Of a DNA stretch of 38,819 nt, positions 31,701-38,407 are shown one piece after another (positions within the stretch are counted from its first letter, which is position 1; each line of letters begins with the position of its first letter). The stretch lies in the NCBI GenBank assembly GCA_021851885.1, contig JAJZBS010000015.1, positions 1-38,819 on the forward strand. Reading direction: 5' to 3'. The notes beneath the pieces were generated by a model. It was not told the origin of the DNA and did no database searches. It saw nothing but the letters and a program-made list of their open reading frames with translations. The translations under genes were made by a program, and so were the position numbers. This DNA is from Actinomycetes bacterium. GTDB lineage: Bacteria; Actinomycetota; Acidimicrobiia; Acidimicrobiales; JAMCQF01.

Positions 31701-34481
31701 AGCGAGTGGGTGTGGGAAGACCCCGCCCGCGCCAAGACCCTGGTCGACGAGTACAACCGCCGGTTCAACTCGATCGTGCTGCGGGACTACACGGGTGCCG
31801 GGGAGTACCTGTCGCTGCCCGGCATGGCCGCGTCGTTCACACCCGGCGCGCATCAGCGTGCCGCGACCGCGCGGATGATCGCCGAGCCCGCCGCCGGCCT
31901 GTTCCACGAGGTCGGGGCGGGCAAGACGGCCGAGATGATCATGGGCGCGATGGAGATGCGCCGCATGGGGCTCATCGCCAAGCCGGTCGTGGTTGTCCCG
32001 AATCACATGCTGGAGCAGTTCGGCCGGGAGTGGCTTCAGATCTACCCGCGCGCCCGCATCCTCGCCGCCTCCAGCGCCGATCTCACCGCTGACCGGCGAC
32101 GCTTGTTCGTCGCCCGCGTAGCGGCCAACGAGTGGGACGCGGTGATCCTCACCCAAGGCGCGTTCGCGAAGATCCCGCTACGGCCCGAGACGCAGACGGC
32201 GTACATCCAACGCCAAGTGGACGACGTTCGCGGCGTGCTGCAAGACGCCAAGACCGGAGAGCGGATGAGCATCAAGCGGATCGAGCGGCGCCTGCTCCTG
32301 CTGGAGAACAAGCTCAAGGCCCGCACCGACCTCAGCCGTGACCGCGGCGTGTGCTTCGAGGACACGGGCCTGGACTACGTGATCGTCGACGAGATGCATA
32401 TGTACAAGAACCTCGCCACCGACTCCAACATCCGTGACGCGGCGATCGAGGGGTCCGAGCGCGCCTCGGATTTGCACATGAAGCTGGAATACCTGCGCGC
32501 CCAAGGCCGCGACCGCGTGGCGACCGGGGCGACCGCGACGCCGATCGCCAACAGCGTCACCGAGGCGTACGTCATGCAGCGCTACCTGCGCCCGGACCTG
32601 TTGGACAAGGCCGGGATCGGCGCGTTCGACGCCTGGGCCGCCACGTTCGGGCAGACGGTCACGCAGATGGAGATGGCCCCGACCGGCAACGGGTTCCGGA
32701 TGAAGACCCGGTTCGCGAAGTTCTCCAACGTCCCCGAGATGCTGCGCGTCTGGTCGGTGTTCGCCGACGTCAAGACTGCCGCCGACCTCCGTCTCCCCAC
32801 CCCCGACCTGGCGGCACGCGACGACGGCCAACGCGCCCCGGTCACGGTCGCGGTGCAGCCCACCTTGGAGCTAGAGCAGTTCATCGAGCACCTCGGCGAG
32901 CGCGCCGAGCGGGTCGCGGCCAAAGCGGTCCGGCCGGATGAGGACAACATGCTCAAGATCTCCACCGACGGCCGCAAGGCCGCCCTGGACATCCGCATGG
33001 TCCTCCCGCACGACCCGTCGGGGCCGACCAAGGTCGATGCTGCCGCCGACGCCATCCACCGAGTCTGGGAACAAACCCGCGAGAACGAGTACCTGGACAC
33101 GATCACCGGCCAGCCATCACCCATCCGCGGGGCGCTCCAGTTGGTGTTCTCCGACATCGGCACCCCCAACCCGGACCGATGGAACGCCTACGACGAGCTG
33201 CACCGCGAGCTCGTCGCCCGCGGGATGCCCAGCGACGCGATCCGCTTCATGCACGAAGCCAAGACCGACGTGGACAAGGCCCGGCTGTTCGCCGCCGCCC
33301 GCGCTGGCCACATCGCCGTCCTCATCGGGTCCACGGAGAAGATGGGCGTCGGGACCAACGTGCAGGCGAGAGCGGTCGCCTTGTATCACCTTGACTGCCC
33401 CTGGCGGCCGTCTGACATCGCGCAACGCGAGGGCCGCATCTTACGCCAAGGCAACCAGAACCCGGAGGTCGCGATCGTCCGGTTCGTGACCGAGCGGTCC
33501 TTCGACTCCTATATGTGGCAGGGCGTCGAGCGCAAGGCCACGTTCATCGCCCAAGTCATGCGCGGCAAGCTCGACAGCCGCGAGATCGACGAGATCGACT
33601 CAAGCGCCCTGTCCGCCGCTGAGGCCAAGGCCATCTCATCCGGCAACCCCTTGTTGTTGGAGCACTCGACCGTGCAGAACGAGGTCGGCCGGCTGCGCCG
33701 CCTGGAGCGCGCCTACCAGCGCAACGAGAACATGCTCATCCACACCCGCCGCGACGGCGAACACGCCGCCGAACGAGCCACCGCCGACATCGCCGGGCTG
33801 GAAGCCGCCCTGCCCAGAGTGACCGACACCGCCGGCGACCGCTTCCGCATCCAACTCCACGACCGCACCTGTACCTCCCGCGTCGACGCCGGCACTGCGC
33901 TGGCCCGATGGGCGAACAACAGCGACCTGAAATGGGCGCCCAGCTACACCAGCCGCGACTACGGCATCGTCGGCACCATCAGCGGCTTCCCGATCCACCT
34001 CGCGCTCCGGCCCGGCTATGACGGCGCCAACATCGACATCACCCTCGACGGCGTACCGCGCAGCACCTTCACCGTCCCCCGAGACACGCTGCTCGAAGGC
34101 GGCGTCGGGCTCATCCAACGCATCGAGAACCGCGTCTCGGGCATCCCGTCCCTGCTTGACCACGCCCGCGACGACCTCACCACCGCCCGCCAGACCATCG
34201 CCGACGCTACCCAGCGGATCGGCCAACCCTTCCGACACGCCGCAGCCTTGCGCGACGCCGAACGGCACTTGACCGACCTCGAGGCCAAGCTCGCAGAACT
34301 CAACGAGGCCCCGCCTGAACCATCGGACCCGCCGCCCGACCAACGGATCACGGTCGAGACCCTCCACGCCCACCGCGACCCGCCCGCCAGACCGACGCCG
34401 CAGCGCCAAGAGCCGCCGACCTTCGTCCGAGCCGGACACGACACCAGCCAGCCACGGCCGGCTCCCGGCATGAGCTGGTAG
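28794..34481 (+). CDS. Giant DNA methylase-helicase (DarB/SNF2-like) with uncertain N-terminus
   Basis: The frame gives 1895 residues from GTG 28,794. The first ~45 residues look genuine (QLELDLWGMSPAEADEQL). About 46-225 are the out-of-frame image of the gene at 28,930-29,475, and the conserved part starts near 226 (GRFVPATPDDLAPSGAKARF). A methylase domain has VLEPGSGVGTF at 349-359 and NVPFG at 412-416, in place of NPPY/F. A superfamily-2 helicase has Walker A GAGKT at 1041-1045, DEMH at 1199-1202, TGATATP and QREGRILRQG at 1544-1553. Coiled regions follow. Phage P1 DarB has a similar layout and protects DNA from restriction, so that is the likely role. No in-frame ATG/GTG lies near 29,475; the first is GTG 29,553. 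Confidence 0.85.
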   Translation: MAREAPGQLELDLWGMSPAEADEQLTADRAAEPAGSDQPVSQEDRDEPLREDRPAALGETRAEPGGGPAGPDPVLQRPGSRGGGPGERPGGEDRVAAPTLFDRAILGEGRPVSDGQENSGGGRDGRAGVDQGPGAAAARGSRGVGADPPGRREPDRLGGAHPGLPGLDARDRGAGGDGADLGAVGGVPGGVGGDRAAAGLHARQPAGLGGGGEHPLLARAAPREQQLEPAGRFVPATPDDLAPSGAKARFQANVAAIRLARTLSEQAHPASSDEQRVLARWSSWGAIPDVFDQAKDNWADERAELRSLLSDSEWDAAARTTINAHYTDPLIARQMWRALRDLGFTGGTVLEPGSGVGTFIGLAPGTAQMTGVELDPITAAISAALYPHATIRAESFADTRLAEGSFDAAIGNVPFGNVTLHDPVHNPARQSMHNHFILKSLALTRPGGMVAVLTSHFTMDAQNPGARREMSDLADLVGAVRLPTGAHRRTAGSDVVTDLLLFRRREPERSPADTSWETVVPTTIDGTPMKINSYFDNRPDNMLGQVGTSRGMHGADTLTITGDLGRLEDDLADILDQITTAARQEGLVMSDRSPEQEARRAAAVPAAAELWDGTIVAGHGGFSTVAGGELQPLNVPRSVAVELRALLGLRDGASRLLTLEAATVDDSEEVTDARSALRHDYERYVSRYGPINRYTLRATGRINETGDPTFARIVPSAVRLLRSDPFGPLVLALERFDDQDQTALPAAILHRRVVAPRAEVRGVETPVDAVAVSLDRTGEIDLALIADLLGMPEPEARQALAGMVFTDPDTAELVHAPAYLSGDVRAKLNAARARAAADPSFQANVDALAEVLPPDLGVEDITARLGAVWISEGTHQQFLRELLRSEDVAVENPLPGMWEVRGGRQGILATSEWGTARRPAPDIAQALMEQRTLLVYDEHEDADGKARRVLNPMETTAAQEKADALQERFSEWVWEDPARAKTLVDEYNRRFNSIVLRDYTGAGEYLSLPGMAASFTPGAHQRAATARMIAEPAAGLFHEVGAGKTAEMIMGAMEMRRMGLIAKPVVVVPNHMLEQFGREWLQIYPRARILAASSADLTADRRRLFVARVAANEWDAVILTQGAFAKIPLRPETQTAYIQRQVDDVRGVLQDAKTGERMSIKRIERRLLLLENKLKARTDLSRDRGVCFEDTGLDYVIVDEMHMYKNLATDSNIRDAAIEGSERASDLHMKLEYLRAQGRDRVATGATATPIANSVTEAYVMQRYLRPDLLDKAGIGAFDAWAATFGQTVTQMEMAPTGNGFRMKTRFAKFSNVPEMLRVWSVFADVKTAADLRLPTPDLAARDDGQRAPVTVAVQPTLELEQFIEHLGERAERVAAKAVRPDEDNMLKISTDGRKAALDIRMVLPHDPSGPTKVDAAADAIHRVWEQTRENEYLDTITGQPSPIRGALQLVFSDIGTPNPDRWNAYDELHRELVARGMPSDAIRFMHEAKTDVDKARLFAAARAGHIAVLIGSTEKMGVGTNVQARAVALYHLDCPWRPSDIAQREGRILRQGNQNPEVAIVRFVTERSFDSYMWQGVERKATFIAQVMRGKLDSREIDEIDSSALSAAEAKAISSGNPLLLEHSTVQNEVGRLRRLERAYQRNENMLIHTRRDGEHAAERATADIAGLEAALPRVTDTAGDRFRIQLHDRTCTSRVDAGTALARWANNSDLKWAPSYTSRDYGIVGTISGFPIHLALRPGYDGANIDITLDGVPRSTFTVPRDTLLEGGVGLIQRIENRVSGIPSLLDHARDDLTTARQTIADATQRIGQPFRHAAALRDAERHLTDLEAKLAELNEAPPEPSDPPPDQRITVETLHAHRDPPARPTPQRQEPPTFVRAGHDTSQPRPAPGMSW
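28930..29475 (+). CDS. Hypothetical protein nested in the methylase-helicase gene
   Basis: The protein has 181 residues from ATG 28,930, with AGGAGG at 28,918-28,923 and a GTG three bases earlier. It lies in the +1 frame of the long methylase-helicase frame. It reads MNRYGRTARQHWERH, DPTRFFSDLGAEVEAQVNDLAARIASL, EPYLEKVARFQTARRTAEEVVMAELVWI, then an acidic helical C-terminal half. This is a natural, soluble helical protein, not a shadow; its third codon positions are G/C. From memory, MNRYG-type proteins with a YLEKVxRxxxAR motif occur next to helicase genes in actinobacterial elements; the function is unknown. Its stop is directly followed by the conserved start of the helicase. Confidence 0.82.
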   Translation: MNRYGRTARQHWERHAPSLVAGLPDPTRFFSDLGAEVEAQVNDLAARIASLRQPCSTEPYLEKVARFQTARRTAEEVVMAELVWIKDPELPLPEAREEWEQTRPADENLIAWAERIQDYPASMPATEELEEMAQTWALSVEFLEELVATEPPRDYMLANQPALAEAANIRFWRELRRVNNS

Positions 34482-34515
34482 CCGCCCCGACCTCGCTCGC
34501 CGCTGGGCAGCAACA

Positions 34516-34552
34516 GCGCACCTGCCCGGTAACGGCACCGGACCGCCGGTGC
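34516..34552 (+). promoter_or_regulatory. Leader element and hairpin before the DUF4913 gene
   Basis: GCGCACCTGCCCGG (34,516-34,529) is followed by a perfect stem, GCACCGG (34,535-34,541) and CCGGTGC (34,546-34,552), loop ACCG. The stem resembles the second hairpin before ssb. Confidence 0.68.
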
Positions 34553-34583
34553 TCGACCCCCCCAGGAAAGCGAGCGACCAGCG

Positions 34584-35201
34584 ATGAGCGACCAGCCTCC
34601 CGAACCACCCAGCAACCGCCCCTACGACTGGGCAAACGACCCCGACAACACCGACCTGGAGCCCGAGCCGGAGCCAGAGGAGATCACCGCCCAGGCCGCA
34701 GGCGGCGAAAGCGACGTGCCGCACCCGGTCAACTGGCGCACGTTGACCGCGGAGGACGCCGAGTACGAGTGGCTGGCTCTCAACGAGTGGGTGGACTGGC
34801 TGCGCCACGAGTTCGCCCTGCCCGCCCCGATCGTCCCGCCGTACTGGCACCGCCACCCCGAGCTGGTCTGGGAGCTGTCCGCGCTGCACCTGCACTGGCT
34901 CGGCGCCTACGACCCCGCCCAGCACGCCTCCGCCCCGATCGGCTGGCTGGCCGACTTCCACGCCACCCAGGCTCGCCTGCGCGAGTGGGTGGCGCTCTCG
35001 GGCACCCGCCTCGACCGCGACCGCCCGACCCGCCAGACCGTCTGGCCGGGAGAGCAGGCCACACCTCCTATGCCGGAGACGCCGATCGTCAACCGCGACG
35101 AGGAGTTCGTTGCGTTCGTGATCGCCGACGTGAACCGCCGCGCCCAGGCCGAAGCCGAGTTCCTTCGCCGCGACGAGCCAGAGGCAGACGACCGCACATG
35201 A
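34584..35201 (+). CDS. DUF4913 family protein
   Basis: The protein has 205 residues from ATG 34,584 (AGGAAAG-type ribosome site a few bases earlier). A polar, acidic N-terminus (LEPEPEPEE) of ~50 residues precedes the domain EYEWLALNEWVDWLRHEFALPAPIVPPYWHRHPELVWELSALHLHWLGAY, then PIGWLADFHATQARLREWV. This Trp/His-rich signature is typical of DUF4913, found on actinobacterial mobile elements. The function is not known. The ~65-residue acidic C-terminus is probably flexible. It is coupled by ATGA to the next small gene, and both are followed by the recombinase. Confidence 0.82.
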   Translation: MSDQPPEPPSNRPYDWANDPDNTDLEPEPEPEEITAQAAGGESDVPHPVNWRTLTAEDAEYEWLALNEWVDWLRHEFALPAPIVPPYWHRHPELVWELSALHLHWLGAYDPAQHASAPIGWLADFHATQARLREWVALSGTRLDRDRPTRQTVWPGEQATPPMPETPIVNRDEEFVAFVIADVNRRAQAEAEFLRRDEPEADDRT

Positions 35202-35386
35202 CAGCCGCGAGCCGCCGCCGATCGCCTGGACGGCCGGAGCCGAGCTGGCGGATTCGGGCGGTCCGCCGCGACCCGCTCGACCCACGGCTGCTCGCGCGGC
35301 TGTTCATCCAGATGGCCTTGGAGCGCGCCGACACCCAGCACCCCAAGGCCGACACCACCAGCGGGGCCAGCCGCCGCACATCCTGA
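35198..35386 (+). CDS. Small basic protein, 62 aa
   Basis: The protein has 62 residues from ATG 35,198, which overlaps the DUF4913 stop by 4 bp. It is strongly basic, with RRRSPGRPEPSWRIRAVRRDPLDPRLLARLFIQMALERA. The part from LDPRLLARLFIQMALE could form a helix, while the end is Thr/Ser/Arg-rich. No family is recognised. Coupling with DUF4913 and a good start make it a real gene; basic charge fits a nucleic-acid or membrane partner, which is inference only. It is the last gene of the transfer operon. Confidence 0.6.
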   Translation: MTAASRRRSPGRPEPSWRIRAVRRDPLDPRLLARLFIQMALERADTQHPKADTTSGASRRTS

Positions 35387-35423
35387 CCGCCCCTGGCGCC
35401 CGGTGCTCCGCTTGTCGGTCAGG
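35382..35423. terminator. Candidate stem-loop ending the transfer operon
   Basis: CCTGACCG (35,382-35,389) and CGGTCAGG (35,416-35,423) form a perfect 8-bp stem with a 26-base loop, beginning inside the last stop codon. No T-run follows. On the minus strand, the right arm and flank read CACCTGACCG, the leader-element core. Confidence 0.4.
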
Positions 35424-35432
35424 TGGGGGCGG

Positions 35433-35524
35433 TATCCTGGAAGGGTCACGCTGGCCTGGCCGGTGTGGTAGCAGAGCAACGTTTCGGCACATCTTCGGGA
35501 TGTGCCCGCCCCTCTCGTCGGGGC
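35433..35524 (+). promoter_or_regulatory. Recombinase upstream region: -10-like box and two hairpins
   Basis: TATCCT (35,433-35,438) with following GG equals the box at 6730-6725. TTGTCG (35,412) is 15 bp ahead and may serve as a weak -35. The leader has GGCACATC-TTCGG-GATGTGCC (35,486-35,506) and GCCCC-TCTCGTC-GGGGC (35,508-35,524). These may attenuate recombinase synthesis; the recombinase start is 84 bp further on. Confidence 0.45.
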
Positions 35525-35608
35525 CATATCTCTCAGGACTGACTACCCCGCCCATCGAATTCTCCGGCCCGGTCGGCTCACCTGAGCAACCGACGAGAGG
35601 AACACCCG

Positions 35609-37594
35609 ATGCCGAAACGATCCACCCCCGGCCCCCTAGGCGGCCCGGCAGCCGCCGAGGACGGCGCGCTGGCCGTCTCCTACCTGCGGGTCTCCACCAA
35701 GGAACAGGCCCAGCGTGGCGGCCGTGACGAGGGGTTCTCCCTGCCCGCTCAGCGCGAAGCCAACCAGCGCAAGGCTGGGAGCCTGAACGCCGCGATCGTG
35801 GAGGAGTTCGTCGAGCCTGGCGAGTCGGGCACCACCACCGACCGGCCCGCCCTCCAACGCCTCCTGACGTATGTGAAGGAGCACCCGGTCGCCTACTGCA
35901 TCGTCCACAAGGTCGACCGGCTCGCCCGCAACCGGCTCGACGACGCGATGATCCACTACGAGCTGCGCCAGGCCGGCGTCACGCTTGTCTCCGCCACTGA
36001 GAACATCGACGAGACCCCCTCGGGGATGCTGGTGCACGGGATCATGTCCTCGATCGCGGAGTTCTACTCCCTGAACCTGGCGACCGAGGTCACCAAGGGC
36101 CTGGTCCAGAAGGCCGCCGCCGGAGGCACCCCCAGCCGGGCGCCGATCGGGTACCTCAACGTCCGCAAGCGTGACGAGCTGGGCCGCGAGGTCCGCACCG
36201 TCGAGGTCGATCCCGAACGCTCCCCGCACGTGACCTGGGCCTTCCAGGCGTACGCCACCGGGAACTGGACCACCGCGCAAGTCTATGAGGAGCTGATCGC
36301 CCGCGGCCTGACCACGCTGCCCACGCCGCGGCACCCGGCCAAGCCGCTGGCGTTCTCGTCGGTGCATCGGATGCTCACCAACCCGTACTACAAGGGGGAC
36401 GTGACCTACAAGGGCGTCACCTACGCCGGAGCGCACGAGCCGATCGTGCCGATCGAGGTCTGGTACCGCGTCCAAGCCGTCCTCTCGGCGCACAACTCGG
36501 CCGGGGACCGGCGCCGCCGCCACGACCACTACCTCAAGGGCACCGTCTACTGCGGCGCCTGCGGATCGCGGCTGATGATCTCCAACGCCCGCAGCGCCAG
36601 CGGGAACATCTACCCCTACTTCGTGTGCGCCGGCCGGCACGCCAAGCGCACCCACTGCACCCGCCCCGCGGTCCTCGTGGACAAGGTCGAGCAGCTCGTC
36701 GCCGACTACTACAAGACCATCCAGATCCCGCCGGACATCAGGAAGGCGATGCTCGGGATGTTGGACGCCGAGTTCGCCGCCCTGCACGCCTCCAGCGAGA
36801 CCGAGCGCCACCAGCTCACCGTCGAGCAAGCTCGCATCCAAGACCAGCGCCGCACCAGCCTCCACGCCCACTACGCCGGAGCCCTACCGTTGGACCTGCT
36901 CAAAGAGGAGCAAGACCGCCTCGCCCGCCAGCTCGACCTCGTGACCGCCCGCCTCGACGCCCTCGACACCACCTACGAGGAAGCCCGCACCCACCTCCAC
37001 GAGTGCCTGGCGCTGGCCGGGGACTGCCAGACCGTCTACGCCTGCGGCTCGGACACCACCAGGCAGATGGCAAACCAGGCGTTCTTCACCCGCATCTACC
37101 TCGACGCCGACGACACGATCCGTACCGAGCCCACCCGATCCTTCGGGCTGCTGCTCGACCCCGACACCCAACAACAAGCCCTCACCTGGGCCGACCCGCA
37201 ACAGCACGCAGGCACGCATCCCACCCGAACCCTCACCCATCATGTCGAGGGTTCCAGTAAGACGCGTGGAGTGGAGAGGACGACACCGGATACGAACCAC
37301 AGTCCGAGCCTCGCCGGCCGCGCCATCCAGCTCGGCAGACGTAAGTTTAGCTCGCCGACCTGCAGAAATGAAGTCCTGACTGCGATGACCGCGCTCGTGG
37401 AGCGCGGCGGCGAGCGGGACATCTTCACAGTTCGGGAGGTCTACGCCGAGATGGTCGCCCAGGGCACCGCATACGCCGAGTCGACCGCCTACATCACGAT
37501 GCAGCGCATGAAGCAGCCAGCTGTTCGTCCGCCGTACGCACGCCTCGAGCAGGTCCCGCGGAAGGGCTTCCGCCTTGCGGCCGAGCCGACCTGA
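35609..37594 (+). CDS. Large serine recombinase (element integrase) with foreign C-terminal tail
   Basis: The frame has 661 residues. The catalytic domain begins SYLRVSTKEQ with S29, followed by DRPALQRLLTYV, HKVDRLARNRLDD and a resolvase end near 170. The recombinase domain (about 185-290, RAPIGYLN, HRMLTNPYYKG) and a zinc ribbon with C315, C318, C340 and C350 come next. A coiled coil lies at about 385-460. From about residue 547 (HHVEGSSKTRG) the tail no longer fits. The last ~75 residues read CRNEVLTAMTALVERGGERD, FTVREVYAEMV and AYAESTAYITMQRMK, as in DUF7669-type C-terminal domains of other proteins. The tail is lower in GC. It is most simply the 3' end of a host gene at the insertion site. 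The start ATG has GAGAGG upstream. Confidence 0.92.
   Translation: MPKRSTPGPLGGPAAAEDGALAVSYLRVSTKEQAQRGGRDEGFSLPAQREANQRKAGSLNAAIVEEFVEPGESGTTTDRPALQRLLTYVKEHPVAYCIVHKVDRLARNRLDDAMIHYELRQAGVTLVSATENIDETPSGMLVHGIMSSIAEFYSLNLATEVTKGLVQKAAAGGTPSRAPIGYLNVRKRDELGREVRTVEVDPERSPHVTWAFQAYATGNWTTAQVYEELIARGLTTLPTPRHPAKPLAFSSVHRMLTNPYYKGDVTYKGVTYAGAHEPIVPIEVWYRVQAVLSAHNSAGDRRRRHDHYLKGTVYCGACGSRLMISNARSASGNIYPYFVCAGRHAKRTHCTRPAVLVDKVEQLVADYYKTIQIPPDIRKAMLGMLDAEFAALHASSETERHQLTVEQARIQDQRRTSLHAHYAGALPLDLLKEEQDRLARQLDLVTARLDALDTTYEEARTHLHECLALAGDCQTVYACGSDTTRQMANQAFFTRIYLDADDTIRTEPTRSFGLLLDPDTQQQALTWADPQQHAGTHPTRTLTHHVEGSSKTRGVERTTPDTNHSPSLAGRAIQLGRRKFSSPTCRNEVLTAMTALVERGGERDIFTVREVYAEMVAQGTAYAESTAYITMQRMKQPAVRPPYARLEQVPRKGFRLAAEPT
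37225..37330 (+). other. Inferred right attachment junction (attR)
   Basis: The change from recombinase sequence to DUF7669-like tail and the fall in GC fall in this segment. The core cannot be told apart without the left junction or an empty site. A GGATACGAACC sequence here resembles a reversed tRNA T-loop, but no tRNA can be folded around it. Confidence 0.5.
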
Positions 37595-37639
37595 CGTGCG
37601 TTGGGGCTTCGATGTCCTGGCAGGAAGCGACGAACATGG

Positions 37640-37659
37640 GGAACAGTCGCTCCTGTTCC
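37640..37659 (+). terminator. Hairpin downstream of recombinase/host-gene tail
   Basis: GGAACAG (37,640-37,646) and CTGTTCC (37,653-37,659) form a perfect 7-bp stem with loop TCGCTC, 45 bp after the stop. There is no T-run, so termination is only likely from the position. Confidence 0.4.
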
Positions 37660-38407
37660 GAAAGTCCTCGTCATTGACAAAGCCTGTTCAGCTCCCGATT
37701 TGACTCTTGGCATGCGTCGCCGAATTAGCGATCCTTGATCGTGACCGACCGTTGCTCCTACTGCCTGACAGTCTTCACCAGAGAAAACCCCGCAACGGAT
37801 GACCGGCGCCTCGGCGTCACCCAGTCGGCAGGCCGCGTCGCCACCTGCCTTCGACAACTCAGCCGCGGAATCCCTGTGGTCGTCGCTGAAACGAGAGCTC
37901 GTTCACCGCTAGCTAGCAGTCGGATTGAGCCAATGGGTTCAGCGGGTCACAGTTACTGGGCCGTCGATATGAGATAGCGTCAATAATTGTGAGGCGCAGT
38001 GGTCAGGGCTGACGCAAACATGTGATGGCACATAGCCTTTCATTATGACGTCAACCTTGAGAATCTCTCAATTCGTCAGAGGGAAGATACCTGGAAGGAA
38101 CGGCGAATGAGGCAAATTGATCTCCGCAATCTGAGCGCTGGCTGGCAAGTGTGGTGCGAGTGTCATCTGGCCTACTACGCCGTGTCTTCACAACACTGAT
38201 TCGGTAGCGAGCGGAGCTTGTCACTATGTGTCGACGCATTCGGCACCTTCAATGCGTGACCATGTCGGCGGTGGATCGTCGGCACCGTTCGGCCTGTTCC
38301 AGGCCGGATGATCCTTGCAGGCACCGTTGTGCTGCCATGGTGTTTCATACAGATCTCCTGAGTGGCTGCCGACATTGCGGACCACCCTCGGAGGCCGCGG
38401 TCGTTGT
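37660..38407. other. Gene-poor host-side spacer
   Basis: About 750 bp with lower GC and no frame that looks coding. Small frames such as 37,735-37,977 (80 codons from a TTG) lack a ribosome site, compositional bias or recognisable pattern. No tRNA was found. The spacer lies between the recombinase/host-gene end and the 3' end of a leftward repeat protein gene. Confidence 0.5.

Larger units (their letters stand above)
1..37290. mobile_element. Integrative and conjugative element, right-hand part (left end outside window)
   Basis: The block holds a complete set of conjugation functions: MobF relaxase, VirD4-like coupling protein, split VirB4, TrbL/VirB6-like and pilin-like membrane proteins, cell-wall hydrolase, primase, SSB, ArdC and a large serine recombinase at the right end. 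The recombinase reading frame runs into what looks like the tail of a host gene, so the right junction is placed around 37,225-37,330. No left junction was found, and whether the arsenic and ABC genes at 1-5782 lie inside the element is inferred from their position left of the relaxase block. The exact right boundary is uncertain by about 100 bp. Confidence 0.8.

Noticed and set aside
37255-37300. tRNA-like GGATACGAACC in the recombinase tail
   Set aside because: It resembles a reversed T-loop, but no 5-bp T stem, acceptor or anticodon arm can be folded around it.
37735-37977. 80-codon frame in the host-side spacer
   Set aside because: TTG start, no ribosome site and no recognisable sequence.
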